A DNA stretch of 64,000 nt, from positions 186,001 through 250,000 of the forward strand of contig NZ_BHWB01000008.1 in the NCBI RefSeq assembly GCF_003865075.1, read 5' to 3'. Of this stretch, positions 53,993-63,222 are shown piece after piece; position 1 is the first letter of the stretch, and each line of letters starts with the position of its first letter. Position numbers and translations under genes: made by a program. This stretch comes from Bacteroides faecalis. GTDB lineage: Bacteria > Bacteroidota > Bacteroidia > Bacteroidales > Bacteroidaceae. Below the pieces are notes generated by a model. The model was given only the letters and a program-made list of their open reading frames with translations, made no database searches and was not told the DNA's origin.

Positions 53993-54469
53993 ATGGGGAC
54001 ATATGGGGAACAATTAGCTGGTACTAAACTGTACAATATGACTACTACAAATATTAATCTGTATAAAGGGGAAATGAAAGATACAGACGGCGAGGTACTA
54101 ATAAATGAAAAGATGAAGGACATATATGAGAATATTATTTATGTTCTTGAAGATAAAAAGGTTTATCTTGACGCTCAGTTAAATCTGACAAAGTTAAGTC
54201 AGATTCTATTTACGAATACGACTTACCTTTCAAAGGTTATTAATCTTCTTTTTAAATGCAATCTAAAGACTTTACTTAATAGGTATCGCATTAACTATGC
54301 CAAAGAACTTTTGAAGAAGGAAGAATGCGATATTCAAAGCTTACCAACTAAATGTGGCTTTGTTTCACGAAGCACGTTTTATAGTGCTTTTACTAAGTTT
54401 GAACATATTACACCATCAAACTTCCGATCGCATATTCTAAGTTTGAAATTACGGAATAAAGAAATTTAA
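53993..54469 (+). CDS. AraC-type transcriptional regulator (DNA-binding domain only)
   Basis: 158 residues. The last 100 residues are an AraC-type double helix-turn-helix: LNLTKLSQILFTNTTYLSKVIN (about 67-88), RYRINYAKELLKKE and PTKCGFVSRSTFYSAFTKF with HITPSNFR. The first 55 residues are too short for a sensor domain. A later start (ATG 54038) is possible. It lies 44 bp before the coiled-coil lipoprotein gene and points the same way, so it is the likely regulator of the module at 54514-60212. Lack of a sensor domain suggests it is controlled by its own level. Confidence 0.82.
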   Translation: MGTYGEQLAGTKLYNMTTTNINLYKGEMKDTDGEVLINEKMKDIYENIIYVLEDKKVYLDAQLNLTKLSQILFTNTTYLSKVINLLFKCNLKTLLNRYRINYAKELLKKEECDIQSLPTKCGFVSRSTFYSAFTKFEHITPSNFRSHILSLKLRNKEI

Positions 54470-54513
54470 GTTAAATATCAATTTTTATTTTTCAATTAAA
54501 CTACTTATTTATT

Positions 54514-57504
54514 ATGAAGAAATGGACTTTTTTGGTTGCATCTGCCATGCTAGTGGGTGCGACACCGGTTTTTACCGGATGTATTGACAATGATGAGCCG
54601 GAAGGTATCAATATCCTTCGAAAAGCAAAGGCTGAACTTATTATGGCAAAGAAGGTTGTAGAAGAAGCAGAATCTTTGCGTGTGAAAGCAGAAGCTACAA
54701 AACTTGAAGCAGAAGCTAAGGTACAGGAAGCTGAAGCAGAATTGAGAAAAGCACAAGCTGAAAAGGTGAAAGCTGAAGCTGCCCAACTTGCAGCTTTAAC
54801 AGAAGCTGAAAAGGCTGTTTATGCAGCTCAAATAGCACAAATAGAGGCCGAAATTGCTCAAACAAAGGCTAAAACAGAAGCTGCTATCGCTGAGGCAGAG
54901 GCAGCGAGACAAGCTGCTGAAGATGCTCACCAACGTGCTCTTGTTGAAATAGAGAAAGCAAAAAATACGTTGTCTGCAGATGAACTTGCAATGTTGAGCA
55001 TGTATCAGACTCGTTACGATGCTGCTGCAAATGAATATAATACACGCTATGTAGCTTATACTAATGCACAAAGTGAATATGTAAAAGCTTTAGCAGCTGC
55101 AGAAAAGGGACAAGATAATATTCAGTATACAAGAACTCTTGAGAAGAATGTTATAACCCAACAAGAGAATGTTGAAGCTAAGAAACTTGCATTGGAAGAG
55201 GCTGAAGCTAAATTGGAAGAGGTGAAAGCATATGTACCTGGTGCACTTGCTGCTAAACTAACTGAAGCACAAGATAAATGGAACGATATTCAGGATGAGT
55301 TGAATGCTCTAAATGTGAAGATAGCTGAAGAACGCATTAAAAATGATGCAGAATATAAAAAACAGGCAGATTTACAGAAAGCATACAATGATTTGACGAC
55401 TACAGAGGATGCTAAAATTTATGCAAAACCATTGACTATCGAACTTCCGACTATTGGAATTCCGGGTTATCAGGAAGGTAAATACGAAATTATAAAAGAA
55501 AAAGTTTATGGTTTCCATGTTGATAAGGATGGAGAGGCTATAACTTCATATAATGGTCAAAATGGGTATACAACAGCAGTAGGTAATGTTCAGAATTTCA
55601 TTTTGGAGCTTACTAATAAGCAATTAGATAAAGATGACCAAGCATGGACACAAGCTAGTATTAACGAGATGACTGCTGAACTGAAAGGTTTACAGGAAAC
55701 TTATGATGCTGATTTGAAGACATGGCAAATGGCTGTTGACGGCTATAATAGTGGTAACGGTACTGTATATTCTAAATATGTTGGTTACAATCCACTTATT
55801 AACCGTATTAATAACTACAATGCATCGGTTGAGAAACTGGAACCTTTGAGAGTGGATTGGGTGGATAAGACCGAAATTAAAGATGATGCAGAACAGGCTT
55901 GGATTAATAAGACAGGTTCTTATGAACATTCAGCATGGTTTATATACAATGAGGCTAACAACAAAGCTTGGAAAGAATATGAAAGTGTAGCCAATAATAA
56001 GTTTAATGGTGCAACGGAAGATGGAACAGCATGGGCTGCATATAGAGCTACTGAGCAAACATTAAACAATGCTGTATCTAAAGCTATGCAAGATATAAAG
56101 GTGGCACAGAGTAAAATTTCACTATTGGAAGAAAAATTAGCACAGAATCTTACGGATGAGGCATTGAAGACGCAATTAGACGCTGCTAAGAAGGAACTTG
56201 GTGCTGATGATACTGAAGGATTGAGAAAGGTCTATGCTGAGGCTAGCAATAACCGTAATGTAGGTTTGGCTAAGGCTGCCAAGACTCGTGATAATGCGAT
56301 TGCAATAGCTGACAAAGAACGCGACCTCGCTCAGGCTCAGGCTCGGAAAGATTATACAAATCATAATATTGACTGGGCTGCGACTAATAATTTAGATCCT
56401 GCATTTGTTGCTGAATTAAAGAAAAATTATGAAGAAGCAGAAGCTGCATGGATAAAGGCAGATGAGCTTTATCAATCGGCTAAAGAGGCAACAATTGCAC
56501 TATATAACGAAATGGACGATGCTTATACAAGTTTAAAAAAGAATGTATTAGATCATTTAAGTGGTACTAGCTTCTTTTCATCAATTTATCCTCCTATTAT
56601 TACGAATGAATTAGGAATCAATTGGAATGCTTTGTGGCTTATTGAAAGTAATCAATCTGCCTTAACTTTTGATATCAAAAATCTGGAAATTAATAGCAAA
56701 AACTTTGTGATTGTAGCTTCACGCGTGCTTTACGGTTTGCCTTCAATGATTGATAATTCTAATGATCAACAGTATAATGATATAATAAATGGCTTATTGA
56801 ATGCAGAACGTATCACTCCGCTTGAAAAAGCAGAATTGGACAAAATTATTATTACAGAACATTATCTGACAGATCGTGAATATGAAGCTCCTACTTGGTA
56901 TAAAGACTATGGTTCTTTCGGTACGAAATTAGCTAAAGAAAGAGATATCGCTTATGCTAAAGCGTTTATTAATGAACAACCAACTATTAATGCCGTTCTT
57001 GCAACTTTGAATGAATATTTGACCGACTTGGAAGCTCAAAAAGATGCACAAGGTGAAGTGGTGTTGGAAGCTTATAACAATTGTGATGCACAAAATGAAG
57101 TGATCAAGGAATTGGAAGCTACATTTGAACCTGAAAGACGCGAATTGTCTATGAAGAGCAGACTGCAAGGTGATCTTATTGCTTCTATTCAAACAGCAAT
57201 GGATGCAGCTGGAACTTCTGATGAAGCTAAACGTGATGAAGCTGCTATCAAAGCCTTAATTACAACTTGGACTACAAATGTAAAAGATGCTAAGGATGCT
57301 GAATTTAATGCTGGTACTCTATTGAAAGATGCAGAAAAGGCATTGAAGGATTGGAATAGTGCATTGATCGATGTAGCAGATGTTAAGAAGGTATTGATGG
57401 ACAATGCTAAGTATTATTTGGATATAGCTAAGACAACTGCAGACAATACTGCTGCTGAATTGCAAATGATCCTTGAAAGACTCGGTGTATCTACTGAAAA
57501 ATAA
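54514..57504 (+). CDS. large coiled-coil surface lipoprotein (second coat module)
   Basis: 996 residues. The signal ends VFTGC (Cys at about 23), followed by IDNDEPEG, an acidic surface-export-like stretch. Residues of about 35-155 are an almost uninterrupted Ala/Glu/Lys coiled coil, and further coiled coils lie at about 205-295 and in the last 150 residues. A central part (about 300-400) is less helical. No enzymatic motif is visible. The architecture (lipoprotein signal, coiled coil, size near 1000) matches the protein at 4409-7471 although the sequences differ. It is followed by a barrel protein, a small lipoprotein and an OmpA protein, so a coat or spacer function in the envelope is inferred. 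Confidence 0.75.
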   Translation: MKKWTFLVASAMLVGATPVFTGCIDNDEPEGINILRKAKAELIMAKKVVEEAESLRVKAEATKLEAEAKVQEAEAELRKAQAEKVKAEAAQLAALTEAEKAVYAAQIAQIEAEIAQTKAKTEAAIAEAEAARQAAEDAHQRALVEIEKAKNTLSADELAMLSMYQTRYDAAANEYNTRYVAYTNAQSEYVKALAAAEKGQDNIQYTRTLEKNVITQQENVEAKKLALEEAEAKLEEVKAYVPGALAAKLTEAQDKWNDIQDELNALNVKIAEERIKNDAEYKKQADLQKAYNDLTTTEDAKIYAKPLTIELPTIGIPGYQEGKYEIIKEKVYGFHVDKDGEAITSYNGQNGYTTAVGNVQNFILELTNKQLDKDDQAWTQASINEMTAELKGLQETYDADLKTWQMAVDGYNSGNGTVYSKYVGYNPLINRINNYNASVEKLEPLRVDWVDKTEIKDDAEQAWINKTGSYEHSAWFIYNEANNKAWKEYESVANNKFNGATEDGTAWAAYRATEQTLNNAVSKAMQDIKVAQSKISLLEEKLAQNLTDEALKTQLDAAKKELGADDTEGLRKVYAEASNNRNVGLAKAAKTRDNAIAIADKERDLAQAQARKDYTNHNIDWAATNNLDPAFVAELKKNYEEAEAAWIKADELYQSAKEATIALYNEMDDAYTSLKKNVLDHLSGTSFFSSIYPPIITNELGINWNALWLIESNQSALTFDIKNLEINSKNFVIVASRVLYGLPSMIDNSNDQQYNDIINGLLNAERITPLEKAELDKIIITEHYLTDREYEAPTWYKDYGSFGTKLAKERDIAYAKAFINEQPTINAVLATLNEYLTDLEAQKDAQGEVVLEAYNNCDAQNEVIKELEATFEPERRELSMKSRLQGDLIASIQTAMDAAGTSDEAKRDEAAIKALITTWTTNVKDAKDAEFNAGTLLKDAEKALKDWNSALIDVADVKKVLMDNAKYYLDIAKTTADNTAAELQMILERLGVSTEK

Positions 57505-57525
57505 TAATAATATAATAAGATAAAG

Positions 57526-58458
57526 ATGATTAAAAAACTTTGCACAATCTTATTATCAGCCTTGCTTGCTGCGCCTCTTTGGGCGCAGCCTGCCAAAGGC
57601 GATAAGGGTGGTGTAGTGTTTGCTCCCCGTAAAGGTCAATGGCAAATCTCTTTTGTGTTAGGCGGAAGTAACTCATTTTATAATGAGAATACAGGAAGTT
57701 ATCTTCTACCTAACTACAATAATGCTGCTGGAAGTATCGGATTACCGAATGGTGGTACCGGAGGTATTCTGGACAAAGGTAGCACTTCTGGTGATGTCAT
57801 TGCAAATGGAAATCAATCAGGTTATCTGAACGATTTTCTCAAGATTAACGGGTTTAATAATAATAGCTTGGTGAATATAGTTGGCTTGCAAGCCAAATAT
57901 TTCTTCAACGATTGTTGGGATGTCAATTTCTCTTTGGGTATGAATATTAATGTTACTCCAAAGAAAGATTACATAGAAGGTGACAATAGTGTGACCGATA
58001 TGATTATTCCTGACCAGAAATATGTCAATGCGCAGACTACCAACAATTGGTATATGAATGTAGGCACCGAGCGTTATTTTAAAACGAGCAATCCACGTAT
58101 TCACCCATATGTAGGAGCTACTCTTGGCCTCCAGATGGCACGTATTGAAACAATGGAACCGTATACAGGTAAAATTTATATGAGTGAAGATGACGATAAT
58201 GAAGACGATGCTGTAGACCAGCAAGTCTATCTGCCCGCAGGCAAAGTGGGACAGATGGTCGGCATCAAAGGCGCTCTTGTGGGTGGTATTGAATATAGCT
58301 TGGCTAACGGCTTTGTTATTGGATTTGAATGTCAGCCATTGGCATACCGTTATGATATTATTCAAATTGCTCCCAAAGGCTTCGACAAATATAATTTGTC
58401 ACATCACAACATAAAAATTATTGATATGCCGGTATTGAAACTCGGTTTCCGGTTTTAA
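57526..58458 (+). CDS. outer-membrane beta-barrel protein
   Basis: 310 residues. Signal peptide MIKKLCTILLSALLAAPLWA. The mature protein has alternating strands (WQISFVLGGSNSFY, VNIVGLQAKYFFNDCWDVNFSLGMNI, HPYVGATLGLQMARIE, FVIGFECQPLAYRY) and ends in MPVLKLGFRF with a C-terminal Phe, the signature recognised by the BAM machinery. It is a small barrel without OmpA domain and without the SusC family signature. It starts 21 bp after the coiled-coil lipoprotein and is probably its outer-membrane partner. Confidence 0.85.
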   Translation: MIKKLCTILLSALLAAPLWAQPAKGDKGGVVFAPRKGQWQISFVLGGSNSFYNENTGSYLLPNYNNAAGSIGLPNGGTGGILDKGSTSGDVIANGNQSGYLNDFLKINGFNNNSLVNIVGLQAKYFFNDCWDVNFSLGMNINVTPKKDYIEGDNSVTDMIIPDQKYVNAQTTNNWYMNVGTERYFKTSNPRIHPYVGATLGLQMARIETMEPYTGKIYMSEDDDNEDDAVDQQVYLPAGKVGQMVGIKGALVGGIEYSLANGFVIGFECQPLAYRYDIIQIAPKGFDKYNLSHHNIKIIDMPVLKLGFRF

Positions 58459-58503
58459 TAGAAACTGTGCGTTAATAATAACGTAATGTATGTAAATGCA
58501 GAA

Positions 58504-58540
58504 AAGGCGGTTTTGCTAACATGTTTAGCCGGATCGCCTT
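58504..58540 (+). terminator. hairpin between barrel gene and DUF4369 gene
   Basis: AAGGCG (58504-58509) and CGCCTT (58535-58540) with an inner GCTAA/TTTAGC stem, followed by CTTTG. It may lower expression of the two downstream genes. Confidence 0.45.
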
Positions 58541-58562
58541 CTTTGCTTAAATAAATCCGAAA

Positions 58563-59132
58563 ATGAGAAAATATCTTCTGCTTTTATTTATATGTGGCTG
58601 GATAGTGGGAAGTTGTAGTAAACAACAAAATATACAATCGAGTTGCATAGTGGAGATGAAAATTGAATATCCTAAATATACTCAGGGTTATTTAAGGAAT
58701 ATGGAGGGCAAGTGTTTGGATTCGCTCGTCGTGACCAACGGTCATTTGAACTTAGAACGAACAGATAGCCTTTTAATGCCTTATGTAGCAATTATTAGCC
58801 TCAATAATCCGGCTGATTCTATAGATCGCATTGAAATGCCGTTCGTAGTAGAAGCTGGGAAGGTTAATATCGAAGTTGGAGAGTATATCAGTACGAGTGG
58901 GACTCCTTTAAATGGTCAGATGCAAGAATTCTTAAATGATTTGCAAGCTTTACGTTCAAGTCTTGATGTAAATATTTCGATAGAGGAAATGAACCAGCTC
59001 TTCTCCGAATTCTATAAACAACAGATTCTGAGTAATAAAAACAATGTACTTGGACAGTATATTTATAAGAGCTATGGTGTTCATTTGAATGATACAGACC
59101 GTGATCTGGTAAAAGCACAGTTGGATAGTTAA
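58563..59132 (+). CDS. DUF4369-like lipoprotein
   Basis: 189 residues. Lipoprotein signal with Cys at about 18 (IVGSCSKQQ). The mature part (MKIEYPKYTQGYLRNMEGKC, SLVVTNGHLNLERTDSL, VEAGKVNIEVGEYISTSGTPLN) is like DUF4369, the beta-domain that precedes thioredoxin domains in many Bacteroides lipoproteins, but here no thioredoxin domain follows. It lies 12 bp before the OmpA gene. Function unknown. Confidence 0.7.
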   Translation: MRKYLLLLFICGWIVGSCSKQQNIQSSCIVEMKIEYPKYTQGYLRNMEGKCLDSLVVTNGHLNLERTDSLLMPYVAIISLNNPADSIDRIEMPFVVEAGKVNIEVGEYISTSGTPLNGQMQEFLNDLQALRSSLDVNISIEEMNQLFSEFYKQQILSNKNNVLGQYIYKSYGVHLNDTDRDLVKAQLDS

Positions 59133-59144
59133 AAACAGTTTACT

Positions 59145-60212
59145 ATGAAATTTAAATCAATTATTACTTTTCTGGCACTTGCAGCTGTTTGTGTAGGCGT
59201 GAAGGCTCAAGAAATGAATCCGAATCCGTGGTTTATCCAGGGACAGTTGGGAGCATCTTATTCTAGCAGTGATGCGAGCTTTGGAAAGTTGATAGCACCT
59301 TCAGGAGCTATTGCTTTTGGTAAGTATTTCTCGCCTGTGTGGGGAGCCAGACTTTCTATTAGCGGTTGGCAAGGACGTGTTGGTTCGGAAATAACTAAGA
59401 AAGCTCATGGATTCTACTATGGTGCTGCTACAGTAGATGGGTTGATGAACCTTAGTCAGTTGATACGGAAATATCCCGAACGTTTGTTCGATGTAAATGT
59501 GATCGCCGGTATAGGTTTCAACCGTGCTTTTAGTAGTAGTGTGAGTTCTTTTATGGGACGATTGGGATTGCAAGGAAGTTTCCGAATGAATGATGCACTC
59601 GATTTTAATATCGAAGCTACTGCCAACGGTGTATCTGATCGTTGGAATGGACGTGATGATCATTCTATCGACACTTACTTTAATCTGGGATTAGGCTTTA
59701 CCTATAAATTCAGAACAGGATACAAATGTGTTACTTGTATTTCGAAAGAATACCCTGAAACGCTTTATACGGAAGAAGAAGTGAATGAAATGATCAATCA
59801 ACAGCGTGCGAAAACTGTAGAGAAGATTATTCAAAAGACTGATACTGTAGTGATAAATTCTGAGACCACACCTACTACAAAAGTGGTAAGAGGTATCAGG
59901 AGTCACGTGGGATTTGGTCTTGCCAAGACAAATATTGAAGAAAGTCAAGTACTTAACATACTTGCTATTGTTGATTACATGAAGCAATTTCCCGATGCAA
60001 AAGCTACTATTATGGGATATGCCGATAATGGAACCGGAAGTCGGGAAATTAATCTGAGACTTGCCAAGCAACGTGCCGAAGCTGTTGCCAATCAACTGAT
60101 CAACAAATATGGCATTACTAAAGACCGTCTCATCGTATCAAGTATGAAAGATAGAGAACAACCTTTCCGGACTAACGACTGGAACCGGGTTGTGATTATA
60201 ATTGCTGATTAG
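59145..60212 (+). CDS. OmpA-family outer-membrane protein (paralogue of 7611-8702)
   Basis: 355 residues. The signal peptide ends VCVGVKAQ. A barrel domain (about 25-190) starts NPWFIQGQLGASY and includes SISGWQGRVG, both shared with the protein at 7611-8702. A linker with CVTC and a charged helix (EEEVNEMINQQRAK) leads to a C-terminal OmpA domain (about 250-355, VGFGLAKTNIEES, GYADNGTGSREINLRLAKQR). It probably anchors the second coat module to peptidoglycan. It is the last gene before the strong terminator at 60270. Confidence 0.88.
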   Translation: MKFKSIITFLALAAVCVGVKAQEMNPNPWFIQGQLGASYSSSDASFGKLIAPSGAIAFGKYFSPVWGARLSISGWQGRVGSEITKKAHGFYYGAATVDGLMNLSQLIRKYPERLFDVNVIAGIGFNRAFSSSVSSFMGRLGLQGSFRMNDALDFNIEATANGVSDRWNGRDDHSIDTYFNLGLGFTYKFRTGYKCVTCISKEYPETLYTEEEVNEMINQQRAKTVEKIIQKTDTVVINSETTPTTKVVRGIRSHVGFGLAKTNIEESQVLNILAIVDYMKQFPDAKATIMGYADNGTGSREINLRLAKQRAEAVANQLINKYGITKDRLIVSSMKDREQPFRTNDWNRVVIIIAD

Positions 60213-60269
60213 TCCATTTTAGTGAAAAGGCTTTTATTGTTTTCAATAAAAAGCTCTCTATTAGGACAA

Positions 60270-60301
60270 GTTGCCAGGAATCCTTAAGGAATCCTGGCAA
60301 C
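60270..60301 (+). terminator. terminator of the second coat module
   Basis: GTTGCCAGGA and TCCTGGCAAC form a stem closed around TCC/GGA with TTAA as the loop, followed by TTTCTTT. A weaker hairpin, CTTTTATTG/CAATAAAAAG, lies just before it. Confidence 0.8.
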
Positions 60302-60735
60302 TTTCTTTAAGAACAAATATTTAAGATATGATCGAAAAAGATCATGATATAAAATCCTAATTTGATTGAATATACTGCTTATTATTATCAATAATTTGAT
60401 TTTTCAAATATAAAGCTTTCTTTAATATCGGTAACCTCTTTTTTCTTGTTATTTTACTTTTCTTTATTTCTCTTTCTATCGTAAGAACTGTAACTGCACT
60501 GTATATTTATATGCTGCCTTGGCACTCTTGTGGTTAAGCAAATTCTGTTTTGGATATTTTCCGCCATGTTCGGAAAGTGATTAAGACAGCCACCGCGTAA
60601 AGTATTATCTTTTATGAAACATTCGATGGATATACTCCTGGATATTCCAATCTATAGTAAAATTATATGGTATAGGCGAAATTTAATTGATTGATAATAA
60701 TATATTTATATTGCCGTTGTCGATATATGGATTCG

Positions 60736-61085
60736 GACGAACCGACAAAAGAACCGTTTTCTGTGATATTTCATTATTAGAGTTATCCAAACAGATTGTT
60801 GAGAGATATAGGGGTATTGCCAAAGATGGTAAATTGCTCCTGATGTTTAGTTTGGCAGACTAGATAAAATCTGAAAGTTATCGCAAAACTCTGTAATATA
60901 GGGCTTAAACTTATCTATCATATGGGAAGTACACATACGCAACACAAGTATGCATATCACAAGGTTTCCACTTGAAACGTTCTCCAAAAAATAGGATATT
61001 GCTTTGTTCAGACTACCCCAATTTATGCCAAAATCACGAATCAAAAAGTAAAAGAAGATATGAAACCAACTTGCTGAAAGATGAT
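60736..61085 (+). pseudogene. decayed tyrosine integrase, C-terminal half
   Basis: Reading with frame changes gives TDKRTVFCDISLLELSKQI, VERYRGIAKDGKLLLMFS, then GKYTYATQVCISQGF and finally QTTPIYAKITNQKVKEDM. The end matches the last block of Bacteroides mobile-element integrases, including the catalytic Tyr in PIYAKITNQKV. At least two frameshifts and internal stops make it inactive. It borders the AT-rich island and suggests that the island arrived on a mobile element. Confidence 0.75.
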
Positions 61086-61249
61086 GTGCTAGAGAATTTT
61101 GGTAGAAGTCGATATTATAAATTAACTAATTATATTGTAAATCTAGTTTTGAAGTTTTTTTTCTAAAAAAAACAACATTAATGAACCGTAATAATATAAT
61201 GTATTGATATTTACTGTATATTCGCATATAATTAATTAGAAACATATAT

Positions 61250-61990
61250 ATGAAAAAAAGAATAGTCTTATTGAGACATGGAGAAAGTTTATGGAATAAA
61301 GAAAATCGATTTACTGGATGGTATGATGTTGATTTAACAGAAAGAGGGATAAAGGAAGCCATTAATGCTGGTTTGTCCCTTAAAAATGAGAAATTTGAAT
61401 TTAATAAAGCATATACATCTTTTTTAAAAAGAGCTATTAAGACACTATATTATGTTTTAGATGTTTTAGATCGAAATTGGATTCCAATAGAAAAATGTTG
61501 GAAACTCAATGAAAAACATTATGGAGCATTACAAGGATTGAATATCAATGAGGCTTATAGTATATATGGACATCAGGTAGATGCGTGGAAAAGCTCTTAT
61601 CATTTAGCACCAGCCCCCTTGGATACATATGATAGTCGGAGTCCTTACTTAGATGTTAAATATAAGAATGTTAATGACCATCTTCCTCTTACGGAATCGT
61701 TGTTAGATGCTTATGAGAGAATTATTCCATATTGGAACAATGTGATTATGAATGAATTGAATTATTATAATCAACTTTTGGTCGTATTACATGCTAACAG
61801 TATACATGCTATCCTAAAAAATACAATGAACATATCCAATGAGGATATAACTCTCTTAGATATGCCAACTGCAATTCCATATATAATTGAATTTGATAAT
61901 TATGGTAAAATAATAAATGATTATTTTTTATCAGATACAGATGAATCTATTAAATTTAAAAATATAATAAATTCTATAAGAAAACTGTAG
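61250..61990 (+). CDS. divergent 2,3-bisphosphoglycerate-dependent phosphoglycerate mutase-like protein
   Basis: 246 residues, the length of GpmA. The N-terminus IVLLRHGESLWNKENRFTGW has catalytic His10 with Arg9. SFLKRAIKTL, WIPIEKCWKLNEKHYGALQG (with Glu88) and the second His181 (LHANSIHAIL) are kept. Normally conserved positions differ: WRRSY is WKSSY (residues 113-117), so the two Arg that bind phosphate are gone, and HGNS is HANS. The bases are much more AT-rich than in the genome upstream. It heads an apparent operon with a glycosyltransferase-like and a nitrilase-like gene, so it may be a phosphatase or mutase for a special substrate rather than a glycolytic enzyme. Confidence 0.8.
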   Translation: MKKRIVLLRHGESLWNKENRFTGWYDVDLTERGIKEAINAGLSLKNEKFEFNKAYTSFLKRAIKTLYYVLDVLDRNWIPIEKCWKLNEKHYGALQGLNINEAYSIYGHQVDAWKSSYHLAPAPLDTYDSRSPYLDVKYKNVNDHLPLTESLLDAYERIIPYWNNVIMNELNYYNQLLVVLHANSIHAILKNTMNISNEDITLLDMPTAIPYIIEFDNYGKIINDYFLSDTDESIKFKNIINSIRKL

Positions 61991-62011
61991 ATTAATTTTA
62001 ATGATAGTATT

Positions 62012-63218
62012 ATGAAAAGAAAATATAATTATTTGGAGTGTGAAAACATCATAAGGAGCGACTATAATCTTGTGATTAATGATAACGCAATAAATTTGCA
62101 TTTAATCAAAAAATTAAATAACATAATAATAAATAATGACTTATCTATAGTATTCATCATTCTTTCTCATGATAAGCAGTACACCGGCAGATGTATACTA
62201 AACACTGTTGATCTTATTAATAATATTCCACTTTCAAATGTGTCAATATATTTAGGTTTCAAGGTAACATTGAGAATAATATGAAACAGCTATTGATTAA
62301 TAGAAAGGTAACAATAATTAATAATCATAAATTGATTAGCGAAGAGTACAAAATAGATTTATGCAAAGGTAAGAGTGAAAATATGTTTTCATCACTTTTC
62401 TATATAAGTCGGTTACATGAAGAATTGAAAACTTTTGTACTTACACTAGATTCTGATTATTATATCTATGATTATATTAATTTATTGGCATTAATTACTC
62501 CATGGATTTTAAGTTTTGAGAACGATTATTATCAAAATGTAGAATTTGTCAAAGGGTCAGGATTATTTATTCATCCATTATCCAAAGATCAACTTTCTTT
62601 AGATAAACAAGGTATGCTTTCATATGGAGATGTAGTCAATTCATATTTAGAAGATAAAATAACAGAAGAGGTATATATTACTCCGAAAAATATCAGGGAT
62701 TTATTAGATAAAAATCAAATTAAAAAGATAGAGGATAATTTATTGTCAGATTTTATTATTGGAGGTAGGATTGGTCGTTCTTTTTGTTTGAGTCAAATTT
62801 TAAATATCGGCTCAACTAATGGTCGTAATTTTTCTAAGTTTAGATATATTTTGCATGGTAATCAAGGTACAACTCTATACAATTGGAATTTAATGAATCT
62901 ATCTAAAGGATATGGACTTGAAATTTCATTTTGTTTGAGTTTCTCTATAATAATATTTTTTTTAATAAAAAAATTGTCGATTTAGAAATCTTACCTATTT
63001 CTCATGATGCTAAATCTTTTAAAGAAAGCATGTTAATTGGTGTTGATCTTTTTAGCCTATATAAGAAATATCAAGATTTTATTCAGCAAGAAAAAACAAT
63101 TTGTAGCAATATGGAAGTATTATCTTCTGATGGTTTGTTTGACATTGAAATTCATAATATAGTAGCTGACAATAAATTGGACTTACTTCCATCTGTAGCC
63201 GATTTTAAAGTAAAATAG
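62012..63218 (+). pseudogene. glycosyltransferase-like gene broken by two frameshifts (tentative)
   Basis: Three overlapping frames (62012-62284, 62281-62985 and 62931-63218) read as one protein of about 400 residues if one base is added near 62257-62262 and one near 62927-62930 (T run). The centre has FVLTLDSDYYIYDYINLLAL followed by ITPWILSFENDYYQNVEFVKG, which resembles the DxD metal site and following helix of GT-A enzymes of the glucosyl- or mannosyl-3-phosphoglycerate synthase type. This would fit the preceding phosphoglycerate mutase-like gene (21 bp gap). The family call is weak. The junction at 62281 could also be a natural ATGA overlap of two genes. Confidence 0.45.
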
Positions 63219-63222
63219 TGTC

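Larger units (their letters stand above)
60213..61249. other. gene-poor boundary region with remnants
   Basis: About 1 kb. It contains a terminator (60270-60301) and a dead integrase (60736-61085). A minus-strand stretch near 60470-60640 reads DNTLRGGCLNHFPNMAENIQ and RICLTTRVPRQH, faintly like the end of a formylglycine-generating (FGE-sulfatase) domain. The rest holds no recognised signal. It marks the change from the ordinary genome to an AT-rich island. Confidence 0.5.

Noticed and set aside
57817..58365. A 182-codon minus-strand frame inside the barrel gene
   Set aside because: Antisense to a gene with signal peptide and barrel pattern. Its own composition is not protein-like.
60470..60640. 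Possible remnant of a formylglycine-generating enzyme domain on the minus strand
   Set aside because: Only LRGG and a following Arg/Cys pattern fit. It is too short to call, so it is mentioned only in the boundary region entry.
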